64,000 bases of DNA from Leifsonia williamsii (lineage in GTDB: Bacteria; Actinomycetota; Actinomycetes; Actinomycetales; Microbacteriaceae), in assembly GCF_030433685.1 (NCBI RefSeq), contig NZ_JAROCF010000001.1, positions 2,480,001-2,544,000 on the forward strand, read 5' to 3'. The notes under the pieces are model-generated. The model made no database searches and was not told where the DNA came from. It saw only the letters and a list, made by a program, of their open reading frames with translations. Shown here piece after piece: positions 26,144-35,420 of the stretch (the stretch's first letter is position 1; each line of letters opens with the position of its first letter). The position numbers were made by a program, and so were the translations under genes.

Positions 26144-27384
26144 AACAGGCTCGCTGGCTTCTGAGTTGTCTTGGCGAACACATCCGGCTTGACTTGTTCC
26201 AGGCGGAGGAGCTCGCCGACTGTATAGAGGTTCTCTTTTGCTGCCATACGGGTCGCTGGATCGACTTGGCCGATCGTTGTCTTTCCTCGGTCCGACTGAA
26301 CTGCCAGGACGGAATCGACGTCGATGCTTGGGTGGTCGAGAAGATCGGGACTGTGCGTGGTGAGAAGAAGCTGGTGCTTCTTCGACCGCTCCAGGAGGGC
26401 GTCCATAAGGCGGTGAGCCGCTCCGGGATGAACAGCGGTCTCTGGTTCCTCAATGCTCACGAGAGGGGTGTTCTCCTGGAAGGCCGCCACCAGAACGCAT
26501 AGGGCGCGCAACGTGCCGTCAGACACGTTCGAAGCCAAGAAGCTCCATGCGCGCTGATCGCCCACCACGTCCTGCTTGAATTCGACAGTCTCCTTCGGGC
26601 CGAAGGACCGAGGTGCGATCGAACGAATTCCCGGCACAACTGCTCCTAGGTACTCCGTGACGCGATCGAGCGATCGCGGAGACATCTCCCTCAGACGACG
26701 GATCACGGACGCCAGGTTGCTGCCATCCTCAGTGAGGATCTCTCCCATGTCGGGGCTCTGCAGATCTCGCACATGGTTCGGGTTGAAATTGTAGAAGCCG
26801 AAGTCTCGTAGCCCGACAGCTACCTCTTCGTATTCGGTAAGTCCACCGATTACGGAGAGGGCCAAAGAATTGCGCGCGACTCGGACGGTCGCCAAGCTGG
26901 GGCCGGTGGAACTGATGACACCGTCCACCGATTGGAAGGATGCGACCAATTCTTCGCGGCGGTAAACGCGGCAGACTTCTTTTTGAACCTCGAACGTGAA
27001 GTCCTTTTTCGCAGACACTTGATAGGCGTACTCGGCGTGTCCGCTCGGTGTGTCAATGTCGTACCGCACCCCGAAATGCGTTGGGTGGCCCGTACTACGT
27101 CGGCGAACGTCAACGATTCCGCCTCGATCGCGAATTGCATTCTCGAGGTTTGTCTGCAGCGCGTCCCGAGTGAGTCTGATCCCGTCAATGAAGTTGCTCT
27201 TGCCGGATCCGTTCGGGCCCACCAGGAGGGTCAGCCGGCTGAGTGGTACATCGCAAGCTTCGATGCTCTTGAAGTTCTTGAGAACCACACGGCGAATCGT
27301 CGGGCTCGGCCACACGCTCCCGGGAATAGGCATTTTGGCGTCCGCCAGCCCTTCTATTCCGTCATGCAAGGTCTCCAATGGCAT
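26140..27384 (-). CDS. AAA-family ATPase (AAA_15/AAA_21, OLD/SMC-like), putative anti-phage module
   Basis: 414 residues from ATG 27384 (an in-frame TTG at 27420 would add 12). ABC/SMC-type ATPase: IRRVVLKNFKSIEACDVPLS, Walker A GPNGSGKSNF, signature-like SDGTLRAL, Walker B LVSIEEPETAVHP, and the switch His in LLTTHSPDLLDH. This is the split form of the OLD/PARIS/AbiL logic: an ATPase gene followed by a small TOPRIM-like gene, coupled by TTGA. TAACAT lies 8 nt before the ATG and may be the -10. The gene is AT-richer than the rest of the window and sits between two copies of a transporter 3' end, so it was probably acquired. Confidence 0.85.
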   Translation of the reverse strand: MPLETLHDGIEGLADAKMPIPGSVWPSPTIRRVVLKNFKSIEACDVPLSRLTLLVGPNGSGKSNFIDGIRLTRDALQTNLENAIRDRGGIVDVRRRSTGHPTHFGVRYDIDTPSGHAEYAYQVSAKKDFTFEVQKEVCRVYRREELVASFQSVDGVISSTGPSLATVRVARNSLALSVIGGLTEYEEVAVGLRDFGFYNFNPNHVRDLQSPDMGEILTEDGSNLASVIRRLREMSPRSLDRVTEYLGAVVPGIRSIAPRSFGPKETVEFKQDVVGDQRAWSFLASNVSDGTLRALCVLVAAFQENTPLVSIEEPETAVHPGAAHRLMDALLERSKKHQLLLTTHSPDLLDHPSIDVDSVLAVQSDRGKTTIGQVDPATRMAAKENLYTVGELLRLEQVKPDVFAKTTQKPASLF

Positions 27385-27524
27385 GACACCGAATGTTACA
27401 TATCGAAGATCGAATTGCAAGAGCTCTCGTTCTCGCCACCCGTCAGGCGTGATCCTAACTGTTGATCGCCGTCTTTCGGACTCGGTGTACCCGACGTCAC
27501 GGTGCCACCGCCGATCGGCCGCGT

Positions 27525-27580
27525 GCCGCCGATCAGACCTCGTCGACGATCGGCGCCCTCCTCGCCGCGACGAGCGACGC
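27525..27580 (-). repeat. Direct repeat B, 3' end of MHS transporter gene
   Basis: 56-bp copy matching 25482-25537 (55/56). Covers the last 15-16 codons of the intact transporter gene, its TGA and 8 bp beyond. With repeat A it brackets the cassette (about 2.0 kb from repeat to repeat). Just beyond it (27497-27524) the sequence TGCC(A/G)CCGCCGATC is itself partly duplicated. Confidence 0.85.
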
Positions 27581-28852
27581 CACCAGCGTGATCGCCGACA
27601 TGATCGCGAGCACGATGCCCGGGTGCCACCAGGCGTTCCCGGTCGCCTGGCCGAACACCAGCGTCAGGGCGGGGACGAAGGAGGTCAGCAGCGCCGCGAT
27701 GCTGTACGCCACCGAGAGTCCGCTGTATCGCACCTCGCTCGGGAACAGGTCGGACATCATGCCGCCGAGCCCGGCCCACGAGAGCGTGGGCAGGATCCCG
27801 CCGATGATCATGCTCGCGACCAGGATGCCGAAGGAGGCGTACTGCAGCAGGAAGTACATCGGGAACGCGACGATCAGCGTGCCGATCGCGCCGATGGCGA
27901 CGACCCTCGCCGACCCGATCTTCACCGCCCAGAGCCCGAACAGCGGGATGGTCACGAGCTGCAGCAGGCCGCCGATCGTCGTGGCGACGAGGAGGTCCTG
28001 GTACTGGAAGCCGAGCACGGCCGTCCCGTAGTCCACCATGTACGTGTTCATCAGCGAGTACGAGCCGATGCCGAGCACAGCGGCGCCGATGCCGATGACG
28101 AAGCCGGAGGGCGCCTTCCGGAAGACGTCGAGCACCGGGAACCGGTCGCGAGTGCCGGTCTCGACCAGGCGGCGGAACACCGGCGTCTCGTCGATCGACC
28201 AGCGCAGGTAGAGCGAGACGAGCAGCAGCGGGAACGCGGTCAGGAACGGGATGCGCCAGCCCCATGCGGCGATGTCCTCGGTCGACAGGGTCAGCGTGAG
28301 CACGATGAAGACGACGGCGCTGAGGATGGAGCCGACCGGCGAGCCGAGCTGGGGCAGCGCCGCGTAGAACCCGCGCCGCTTGGGGTTCGAGTACTCCGTG
28401 GCGAGCGCGATCGCGCCTCCCCACTCCCCGCCGACCGACGCGCCCTGCACGAGCCGCAGCAGCACGATGGCGATGCCGCCGAACCAGCCCGCGGCGGCAT
28501 ACGTCGGCAGCACGCCGACGAGGCCTGTGGAGATCCCCATGAGGAGGATCGTGATCAGCAGCGTCGGCCGCCGGCCGATCCGGTCGCCGAGGTTGCCGAA
28601 GATGATCGCGCCCACCGGGCGGATGACGAAGCCGGCTGCGATGGCCAGGAAGCCGGCGAGCACGCCGCCGAAGGTGCCGAGCGGCGCGAAGAACAGCGGG
28701 CCGACGAAGAACGCGGCGAAGTACGCGTACAGGTAGAAGTCGTACGACTCGAGCGCGGTGCCGACGAACGAGGCGACGGTCACGCGGCGGGCGGTGCCCG
28801 GGGTGATGCCCGGCCGGTCGGTCTCGACGGCGGGCGCTGCTGTGGAGGTCAC
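27533..28852 (-). CDS. MFS transporter, metabolite:H+ symporter (MHS) family
   Basis: 439 residues, twelve membrane segments. ShiA/ProP-type MHS member, importing organic acids, shikimate, betaine or similar with protons. Signatures: FVGTALESYDFYLYAYF in helix 1, IRPVGAIIFGNLGDRIGRR in the 2-3 loop, and RLVQGASVGGEWGGA in helix 4. GTG start with GAAGGA upstream. Divergent from a TetR regulator with a shared dyad between them, so the regulator probably controls it. Its 3' end is duplicated on the far side of the ATPase/DUF4276 cassette. Confidence 0.92.
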   Translation of the reverse strand: MTSTAAPAVETDRPGITPGTARRVTVASFVGTALESYDFYLYAYFAAFFVGPLFFAPLGTFGGVLAGFLAIAAGFVIRPVGAIIFGNLGDRIGRRPTLLITILLMGISTGLVGVLPTYAAAGWFGGIAIVLLRLVQGASVGGEWGGAIALATEYSNPKRRGFYAALPQLGSPVGSILSAVVFIVLTLTLSTEDIAAWGWRIPFLTAFPLLLVSLYLRWSIDETPVFRRLVETGTRDRFPVLDVFRKAPSGFVIGIGAAVLGIGSYSLMNTYMVDYGTAVLGFQYQDLLVATTIGGLLQLVTIPLFGLWAVKIGSARVVAIGAIGTLIVAFPMYFLLQYASFGILVASMIIGGILPTLSWAGLGGMMSDLFPSEVRYSGLSVAYSIAALLTSFVPALTLVFGQATGNAWWHPGIVLAIMSAITLVASLVAARRAPIVDEV

Positions 28853-28899
28853 GGGTGTCCTTCTTGGGAGAATGGAGGAGGCGGTCTGACGGGTTCTTA

Positions 28900-28915
28900 T
28901 CTAGACCGGGTCCAA
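28900..28915. promoter_or_regulatory. Putative TetR operator between MHS transporter and tetR
   Basis: Dyad TAGACC-G-GGTCCA (28902-28914) in the 87-bp divergent region. It lies between the two starts, as expected for a site controlling both genes. The half-sites match at 5 of 6 positions. Confidence 0.5.
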
Positions 28916-28939
28916 TAATGGCATGAGGGAGAACACGCG

Positions 28940-29569
28940 GTGGCAGACAGGCATTCCCCGGGCCGCGCGTCCGCCTCCGGCCGGCCCCGCGCCTCGTCCC
29001 GGCAGATGCTCGCGGAGGCCGCGGGCGAGCTGTTCCTCGAGCAGACGTACGCCGGCACCTCCATCGACGAGATCGCCCGGCGGGCCGGCGTGAGCCGTGC
29101 GACCTTCTTCAACTACTTCCGCGGCAAGTCCGACCTGCTCTGGCTGGAGGTGGACGAGTCGCTGGCCGGGTTCGGCGCGGTCCTCGCCGCGCAGCCCGAC
29201 GACCTGGGCCCCATGGACGCCGTGCTCGCCGCGATGCTGACGCTCGCCGAGGGGTTCGGGCCGAACCGCCTCCCGCTCGCCGTGACCCAGGTGGAGGCGA
29301 TGGGCACCGACGAGGAGCTCCAGGCCTCCGCCCTCCCGCGCTTCCTGCGCCTGGTCGCGCAGGTGGCGACGGCGATCGCCGCCCGCACGGGCGCCGACCC
29401 CGACGCGCTCCTGCCGCGCAGCGCGGCCACCGCGGTCGTCGGCGCGGCGGTCAGCGCCGCGGTGGTGTGGGCGCGCTCGGGAGTCGGCCGCGGGCCGCTG
29501 GCCCCGCTCGTCCGGCGCGCCGTCGAGCCGGTCTGCCGGGGCTACGCCACCGCCCTCGCGAACGGATAG
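28940..29569 (+). CDS. TetR-family transcriptional regulator
   Basis: 209 residues. N-terminal TetR helix-turn-helix (about 20-65): MLAEAAGELFLEQTYAGTSI, then DEIARRAGVSRATFFNYFRG. The C-terminal ligand domain (about 80-205) is of the MftR type, common in actinobacteria. GTG start with GAGGGAGAA upstream. Divergent from the MHS transporter and probably its regulator. Its TAG stop forms the first half of the -10 box TAGAAT used by the ileS leader. Confidence 0.9.
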   Translation: MADRHSPGRASASGRPRASSRQMLAEAAGELFLEQTYAGTSIDEIARRAGVSRATFFNYFRGKSDLLWLEVDESLAGFGAVLAAQPDDLGPMDAVLAAMLTLAEGFGPNRLPLAVTQVEAMGTDEELQASALPRFLRLVAQVATAIAARTGADPDALLPRSAATAVVGAAVSAAVVWARSGVGRGPLAPLVRRAVEPVCRGYATALANG

Positions 29570-29572
29570 AAT
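29567..29572 (+). promoter_or_regulatory. Promoter -10 (TAGAAT) of ileS operon, overlapping tetR stop
   Basis: TAGAAT begins at the TAG stop of tetR. Transcription would begin near 29579, just before the first T-box stem. Confidence 0.6.
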
Positions 29573-29578
29573 GGACGG

Positions 29579-29791
29579 CACAGACTGCGACCCGGCCATC
29601 ACCGGCGAGTCTTCGGAAGAACGGCGCGGCCCCGGCGGCGCCCAGTAGAACCGAACGGGTACGGCCCGTCACAGCCGACGACGAGAGGTCCCGTCCGCCA
29701 CCGCAGGCGCCCGGGGCAAGCGGGGTGGTACCGCGACGGGCGTGCGAGCGTCCGGCGTCCTCGTGCAGCACATCCATCTGCCAGGAGAGAG
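29579..29791 (+). promoter_or_regulatory. ileS T-box leader (ultrashort actinobacterial type, translational)
   Basis: The T-box signature AAGCGGGGTGGTACCGCG lies at 29718-29735. A short stem I precedes it: GACT (29583-29586)/AGTC (29608-29611) and CCGG/CCGG, enclosing the loop CCATCA. The isoleucine specifier ATC is at 29598-29600. No terminator stem with T run precedes ileS. Instead TCCT (29758-29761) can pair with AGGA (29783-29786) of the ribosome site, as expected for a leader that frees the ribosome site when uncharged tRNA-Ile binds. This class is known for actinobacterial ileS. Confidence 0.9.
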
Positions 29792-32700
29792 ATGCCGTAC
29801 CCCAAGTCGGTCCCGTCACCCGAGGAACAGAGCGGGCAGCAGAATGCCGCCGAGGTCACGCCGAGCCCGTCGTTCCCCACGATCGAGGAGGGCGTGCTCG
29901 CTTTCTGGGAGCAGGACGGCACCTTCCGCGCCTCCATCGACAACCGCGCCGACGCCGAGGAGTGGGTGTTCTACGACGGCCCGCCCTTCGCGAACGGCCT
30001 GCCGCACTACGGCCACCTGCTGACCGGGTACGCGAAGGACGTCTTCCCGCGCTTCCAGACGATGCGGGGCAAGAAGGTGGAGCGCCGGTTCGGCTGGGAC
30101 ACCCACGGCCTGCCCGCCGAGCTCGAGGCCGAGCGGCAGCTGGGCATCACCGACAAGAGCCAGATCGAGGAGATGGGCCTCGCCGCCTTCAACCAGGCCG
30201 CGAAGGACTCCGTGCTCAAGTACACCCGCGAGTGGCGCGAGTACGTGACCCGCCAGGCGCGCTGGGTCGACTTCGACAACGACTACAAGACGCTAGACGT
30301 CACCTACATGGAGTCGGTGCTCTGGGCCTTCAAGCAGCTCCACGAGAAGGGGCTGGCGTACGAGGGCCACCGCGTGCTGCCGTACTGCTGGCGCGACCAG
30401 ACGCCGTTGTCCAACCACGAGCTGCGGATGGATGACGACGTCTACAAGATGCGTCAGGACCAGACGGTCACGGTGACCTTCCCGCTCGTGGGCGAGAAGG
30501 CGGAGGCGCTCGACCTGACCGGCGTGCGCGCGCTCGCGTGGACGACGACGCCGTGGACCCTCCCGACGAACCTCGCGCTCGCGGTCGGACCCGACATCGA
30601 GTACGCCGTCGTGCCGTCGGGTCCGAACGGGGCCGCGGACACGCAGGGCGCGCCGGAGGTGCCGGTCCTGAGTGGCGAGTACCTGCTCGCGACCTCCCTC
30701 GTCGGCAACTACGCCAAGGACCTCGGCTACGACTCCGCCGCCGACGCCTTGGCCGCCGTGACGCGCACGTACCGCGGCGCCGACCTCGCCGACGTCGAGT
30801 ACGACCGGCTGTGGGACTACTACGCCGACACCGAGAAGTGGGGCACGCAGAACGCGTGGCGCATCCTCGTCGACGACTACGTCACCGTCGAGGACGGCAC
30901 CGGCATCGTCCACCAGGCCCCCGCCTACGGCGAGGACGACCAGCGCGTCACCGAGGCGGCCGGCATCCCGGTCATCATCTCGGTCGACGACGGCGCTCGG
31001 TTCCTCCCCGACGTGGAGGACGTGGCCGGGCTCCAGGTGTTCGAGGCGAACAAGCCGCTCATCCGGCTGCTCAAGGAGCAGGGCCGGCTGCTGCGCCAGG
31101 CGAGCTACGAGCACTCGTACCCGCACTGCTGGCGCTGCCGCAACCCGCTGATCTACAAGGCGGTGTCGAGCTGGTTCGTGCGCGTCACCGACTTCCGCGA
31201 CCGGATGGGCGAGCTCAACCAGCAGATCAACTGGGTGCCAGAGAACGTCAAGGACGGCCAGTTCGGCAAGTGGCTGGCCGGCGCCCGCGACTGGTCCGTG
31301 TCGCGCAACCGGTACTTCGGCTCGCCGATCCCGGTGTGGAAGAGCGACGACCCCGCCTACCCGCGCGTCGACGTGTACGGCTCGCTGGAGGAGCTGGAGC
31401 GCGACTTCGGCCGGCTGCCGCTGAACGCGGCGGGCGAGCCGGACCTCCACCGCCCCTTCATCGACGAGCTGACCCGGCCGAACCCCGACGACCCGACCGG
31501 CCGTGCGACCATGCGCCGCATCCCGGACGTGCTCGACGTGTGGTTCGACTCGGGCTCGATGCCGTTCGCCCAGGTGCACTACCCGTTCGAGAACCACGAC
31601 TGGTTCGACAGCCACAACCCGGCCGACTTCATCGTCGAGTACATCGGGCAGACGCGCGGCTGGTTCTACCTGCTGCACACGCTCGCGACGGCGCTGTTCG
31701 ACCGGCCCGCGTTCAAGAACGTGATCAGCCACGGCATCGTGCTCGGCAGCGACGGGCAGAAGATGTCGAAGTCGCTGCGCAACTACCCGGACGTCAACGA
31801 GGTCTTCGACCGCGACGGCTCCGACGCCATGCGCTGGTTCCTCATGTCGAGCCCGGTGCTGCGCGGCGGCAACCTCGTCGTCACCGAGGAGGGCATCCGC
31901 GAGGGCGTCCGCCAGGTGCTGCTGCCGCTGTGGAGCACGTGGTACTTCTTCTCGCTGTACGCCAACGCCACCGGGTACGAGGCGAAGCGCTCGCTGACGT
32001 CCACCGACGTGCTCGACCGCTACCTCCTCGCCAAGACCCGCGACCTCGTGGAGGCCGTGACGGCCGACCTGGACGGGCTCGACTCCACCCTGGCCGCGGC
32101 CAAGCTGCGCGACTTCGCCGACGTGCTCACCAACTGGTACGTGCGTCGTTCGCGCGACCGGTTCTGGGAGGGCGTGTCGGAGGGCGACAGCAGGAGCACG
32201 GAGGCGTTCGACACGCTGTACACGGTCCTCGAGACCGTCACCCGCGTCGCCGCGCCGCTCCTGCCGCTCGTCAGCGAGCAGATCTGGAAGGGCCTCACCG
32301 GCGGTCGCAGCGTCCACCTGACCGACTGGCCCGAGGCGGCCGAGTTCCCGGCCGACCCGGCGCTGATCGACGCGATGGACCGCATCCGCGCCATCAGTTC
32401 GACCGCGCTGTCGCTGCGCAAGCAGGCCGGCCTGCGCGTGCGCCTCCCGCTCGCCTCGTTGACCGTGGTCGCGCACGACGCGGCCGCGCTGCAGCCCTTC
32501 GAGGGGATCCTCCGCGACGAGCTCAACGTGAAGGCGGTCAGCCTGGTCGAGCTGCAGGAGGACAGCGCCGCGCAGTACGGCATCACCTCCAAGCTGACGG
32601 TGAACGCCCGCGCGGCGGGTCCGCGCCTCGGCAAGCAGGTGCAGCAGGTCATCAAGGCCGCGCGCGATGGCGACTGGAGCGAGGCCGACGGCGTCGTGAC

Positions 32701-33157
32701 CGTCGGCGGCATCGAGCTGGTGGCGGGGGAGTACGACCTCGTGCTCGAGACCGCGCAGGCCGACGGCGACGCCACGACCGCGCTGGCGCTCCTCCCGGGC
32801 GGCGGCTTCGTGCTGCTCGACACCGTGACGACGCCGGAGCTGGAGGCCGAGGGCCTGGCGCGCGACATCATCCGCGCCGTGCAGGACACCCGCAAGGCCG
32901 CCGGGCTCGACGTGAGCGACCGCATCGAGCTCTCACTCAGCTTCGAGAGCCCGGAGGACGGGGCCGCGGTCGAGGCGGCGGCGGCGGCCGTCGACATCGC
33001 GGCGGAGACGCTGGCCGGGCTGGTCGGCATCGCCGCGGGCGGCGTGGTGGAGACAGGCGCCGACGGCGAGTTCCGCAAGGAGTTCGCCGCCGGTCAGTTC
33101 GCGAACGCGGGCGCGTTCACGGTCGGCGTGGCGAAGGCGGAGGTGACGGTGCGATGA
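29792..33157 (+). CDS. ileS: Isoleucyl-tRNA synthetase, eukaryote-like long form
   Basis: 1121 residues. Class I synthetase charging tRNA-Ile. HIGH motif in [24 protein letters not shown] in [18 protein letters not shown], editing domain around [17 protein letters not shown]. Length and wording match the long eukaryote-like (IleRS2) form of mycobacteria and relatives, which is intrinsically mupirocin-insensitive in characterised members (family knowledge). The ATG follows CCAGGAGAGAG. Controlled by the T-box leader. Overlaps folC by 4 bp (ATGA), so folC, the DUF4233 gene and ndk are likely co-transcribed. Confidence 0.96.
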   Translation: MPYPKSVPSPEEQSGQQNAAEVTPSPSFPTIEEGVLAFWEQDGTFRASIDNRADAEEWVFYDGPPFANGLPHYGHLLTGYAKDVFPRFQTMRGKKVERRFGWDTHGLPAELEAERQLGITDKSQIEEMGLAAFNQAAKDSVLKYTREWREYVTRQARWVDFDNDYKTLDVTYMESVLWAFKQLHEKGLAYEGHRVLPYCWRDQTPLSNHELRMDDDVYKMRQDQTVTVTFPLVGEKAEALDLTGVRALAWTTTPWTLPTNLALAVGPDIEYAVVPSGPNGAADTQGAPEVPVLSGEYLLATSLVGNYAKDLGYDSAADALAAVTRTYRGADLADVEYDRLWDYYADTEKWGTQNAWRILVDDYVTVEDGTGIVHQAPAYGEDDQRVTEAAGIPVIISVDDGARFLPDVEDVAGLQVFEANKPLIRLLKEQGRLLRQASYEHSYPHCWRCRNPLIYKAVSSWFVRVTDFRDRMGELNQQINWVPENVKDGQFGKWLAGARDWSVSRNRYFGSPIPVWKSDDPAYPRVDVYGSLEELERDFGRLPLNAAGEPDLHRPFIDELTRPNPDDPTGRATMRRIPDVLDVWFDSGSMPFAQVHYPFENHDWFDSHNPADFIVEYIGQTRGWFYLLHTLATALFDRPAFKNVISHGIVLGSDGQKMSKSLRNYPDVNEVFDRDGSDAMRWFLMSSPVLRGGNLVVTEEGIREGVRQVLLPLWSTWYFFSLYANATGYEAKRSLTSTDVLDRYLLAKTRDLVEAVTADLDGLDSTLAAAKLRDFADVLTNWYVRRSRDRFWEGVSEGDSRSTEAFDTLYTVLETVTRVAAPLLPLVSEQIWKGLTGGRSVHLTDWPEAAEFPADPALIDAMDRIRAISSTALSLRKQAGLRVRLPLASLTVVAHDAAALQPFEGILRDELNVKAVSLVELQEDSAAQYGITSKLTVNARAAGPRLGKQVQQVIKAARDGDWSEADGVVTVGGIELVAGEYDLVLETAQADGDATTALALLPGGGFVLLDTVTTPELEAEGLARDIIRAVQDTRKAAGLDVSDRIELSLSFESPEDGAAVEAAAAAVDIAAETLAGLVGIAAGGVVETGADGEFRKEFAAGQFANAGAFTVGVAKAEVTVR

Positions 33158-34527
33158 GCGACGAGTTCGACGACGACGTCCGCGAGCAGGCGGAGGCGGT
33201 CTACCAGGCGCTGCTCGCCCGGGTCGGCGAGGGGGCGCCCGAGCGGCGGCTCGACGCGACCCGGCGCGCGGTGGAGCTCCTGGGCGACCCGCAGCGCGCC
33301 TACCCGATCGTGCACATCACCGGGACCAACGGCAAGACCTCCACGAGCCGGATCACCGAGAGCCTGCTGCGCGCCTACGGCCTGCGCACCGGACTGCTGA
33401 CCAGCCCGCACCTCGTGCGCTTCAACGAGCGCATCGTGATCGACGGCGAGCCGATCAGCGACGAGGACCTCGTGCGCAACTGGGAGGACGTCGCCCCATA
33501 CCTCGAGATGACCGACGCCGAGCTGATCGAGGCGGGCAAGCCTCCGCTCACCTTCTTCGAGGCGCTCACCGCGCTCGCATACGCGGTGTTCGCGGACACA
33601 CCCGTCGACGTCGCCGTCGTCGAGGTCGGCATGGGCGGCGAGTGGGACTCCACGAACGTCGGCGACGGGCAGGTCGCGGTACTCACCCCGATCTCGCTCG
33701 ACCACACGAAGGCACTCGGCGACACGGTCGCCGAGATCGCGCGCACCAAGTCGGGCATCATCAAGCCGTCGGCCGACGTCGTCACCGCCGTGCAGCCTCC
33801 CGAGGCCCTCGATGCGATCCGGGAGGCCGTGGCGCTCAGCGAGGCCTCGCTCGCCGCCCAGCCGCGCGACTTCGACGTGGCCGCCACCCGCGTGGCGGTC
33901 GGCGGGCAGCTCGTCACCGTGCGCGGCCGTGCGGCGACCTACGAAGACGTCTTCCTGCCGCTGTACGGCGACCACCAGGCGCAGAACGCCGCGGTCGCCG
34001 TCGCCGCGGTCGAGACCTTCCTCGGGCGCGGGACGCAGCCGCTCAAGACGGACCTCGTCGAGGAGGGCTTCGCCACGGCGACCTCGCCCGGCCGGCTCCA
34101 GCTGATCGGCATCGAGCCCACGGTGCTCGTGGACGCCGCGCACAACCCGGCAGGCGCCGAGACGCTCGCCCAGGCGATGCGGAGCTACTTCGACTTCGAC
34201 GAGCTGACCTTCGTCATCGGCATCCTGCAGGACAAGGACGCACGCGGCGTCGTCCGCGCCCTCGCGCCGGTAGCGACCCAGTTCTTCGTGACCGAGCCCG
34301 CCTCCGAGCGCGCGCTGCCCGCCGACGACCTCGGCGAGCTGCTGCGGGAGGAGGTCGGCGACGAGGCGACGATCGTCTACGGCGACACCATCGACGCCCT
34401 CGAGGCGGCGCGCGAGTGGGCGGCCGAGGAGCCGCGACGTGCTGTCGTCGTCACCGGCTCCATCGTTCTCGTCGGCAGCGCCATGGCGTACGCCGAGGAG
34501 CAGGGCTGGAAGCAGGCCGCGCAGTGA
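33154..34527 (+). CDS. folC: Dihydrofolate synthase/folylpolyglutamate synthase
   Basis: 457 residues. Mur-ligase-like ATPase adding glutamate to dihydropteroate and folates. P-loop [15 protein letters not shown], then [44 protein letters not shown] and [14 protein letters not shown], all diagnostic for FolC. Start ATG 33154 inside the ileS stop. The stop overlaps the GTG of the DUF4233 gene (GTGA). A longer reading from 30538 is a shadow of ileS. Confidence 0.96.
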   Translation: MSDEFDDDVREQAEAVYQALLARVGEGAPERRLDATRRAVELLGDPQRAYPIVHITGTNGKTSTSRITESLLRAYGLRTGLLTSPHLVRFNERIVIDGEPISDEDLVRNWEDVAPYLEMTDAELIEAGKPPLTFFEALTALAYAVFADTPVDVAVVEVGMGGEWDSTNVGDGQVAVLTPISLDHTKALGDTVAEIARTKSGIIKPSADVVTAVQPPEALDAIREAVALSEASLAAQPRDFDVAATRVAVGGQLVTVRGRAATYEDVFLPLYGDHQAQNAAVAVAAVETFLGRGTQPLKTDLVEEGFATATSPGRLQLIGIEPTVLVDAAHNPAGAETLAQAMRSYFDFDELTFVIGILQDKDARGVVRALAPVATQFFVTEPASERALPADDLGELLREEVGDEATIVYGDTIDALEAAREWAAEEPRRAVVVTGSIVLVGSAMAYAEEQGWKQAAQ

Positions 34528-34937
34528 CCGACGCTCCCGACGCCGGCGCGCCGGCTCCGGCGCCGCGCCCGCGTCGCGCCCGCGGGCTCCGCGAGCTGCT
34601 CGGCTCGATCGTGCTCGGCTTCGAGCTGATCGTGGTCTTCCTCGGCGCGCTCGTGCTGTTCGGCCTGAAGGCGCTGCCGCCGGCGGTCGCGCTCGGCGGG
34701 GGAGCGGCGCTCGTGCTGCTCATGATCGTCGCGATCGGCACGCTGCGCTGGCCGGTGGGCGTCGTCCTCGGCTGGCTCGTCCAGCTCACCGTGGTGGCCG
34801 CCGGATTCCTGGTGCCCGCCTTCTTCATCGTCGGCGCGATCTTCACCGCCATGTGGACGTACTGCATGATCGCCGCCGCACGCATCGACCGCAACAAACC
34901 GGCCGCCCCGGCCGAGAACGGAACGGAGAACCCATGA
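34524..34937 (+). CDS. DUF4233 domain membrane protein
   Basis: 137 residues with four hydrophobic segments (about 24-46, 50-70, 77-97 and 98-120) after a Pro/Ala/Arg-rich N-terminus. Belongs to DUF4233, found almost always directly after folC in actinobacteria; function unknown. The GTG start overlaps folC (GTGA) and the stop overlaps ndk (ATGA), so it is locked into the operon. Confidence 0.85.
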   Translation: MTDAPDAGAPAPAPRPRRARGLRELLGSIVLGFELIVVFLGALVLFGLKALPPAVALGGGAALVLLMIVAIGTLRWPVGVVLGWLVQLTVVAAGFLVPAFFIVGAIFTAMWTYCMIAAARIDRNKPAAPAENGTENP

Positions 34938-35353
34938 CCGACGTCGAAGAGACCCTCGTCCTCGTCAAGCCCGACGGAGTCGCCCGCAGCCTCACGGGCG
35001 AGATCCTGCGCCGCATCGAGGCGAAGGGCTACTCCCTCGTCGACATCCGGATGCTGCAGGCCGACCGCACGCTGCTCGCCCAGCACTACGCCGAGCACGA
35101 GGGCAAGCCGTTCTACGAGCCGCTGGTCGAGTTCATGGAGTCGGGCCCGATCGTCGCCCTCCGCGTCGCGGGCAACCGCGTCATCGAGGGCTTCCGCTCG
35201 CTGGCCGGCACGACCGACCCGACGACCGCTGCGCCCGGCACGATCCGCGGCGACCTCGCCCGCGACTGGGGCCTGAAGGTGCAGCAGAACCTGGTGCACG
35301 GCTCCGACTCGCCCGAGTCGGCGCAGCGCGAGCTGGCCCTCTGGTTCGGCTGA
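34934..35353 (+). CDS. ndk: Nucleoside diphosphate kinase
   Basis: 139 residues. Transfers the gamma phosphate between nucleoside di- and triphosphates. The phosphohistidine is His122 in QNLVHGSDSPESAQRE; TLVLVKPDGVARS and RVAGNRVIEGFRSLAGTTDP are standard. Starts in the DUF4233 stop codon. It ends at a strong bidirectional terminator and closes the ileS operon. Confidence 0.97.
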   Translation: MTDVEETLVLVKPDGVARSLTGEILRRIEAKGYSLVDIRMLQADRTLLAQHYAEHEGKPFYEPLVEFMESGPIVALRVAGNRVIEGFRSLAGTTDPTTAAPGTIRGDLARDWGLKVQQNLVHGSDSPESAQRELALWFG

Positions 35354-35370
35354 GCGCCTCCCCGCAACGC

Positions 35371-35406
35371 ACGACGCCCCCCACGGATTGCCGTGGGGGG
35401 CGTCGT
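35371..35406. terminator. Bidirectional terminator between ndk and VKOR gene
   Basis: Perfect 16-bp stem ACGACGCCCCCCACGG with ATTG loop, placed 18 bp after ndk and 15 bp from the convergent gene's stop. Confidence 0.88.
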
Positions 35407-35420
35407 CCGTTAAGGGTGGA

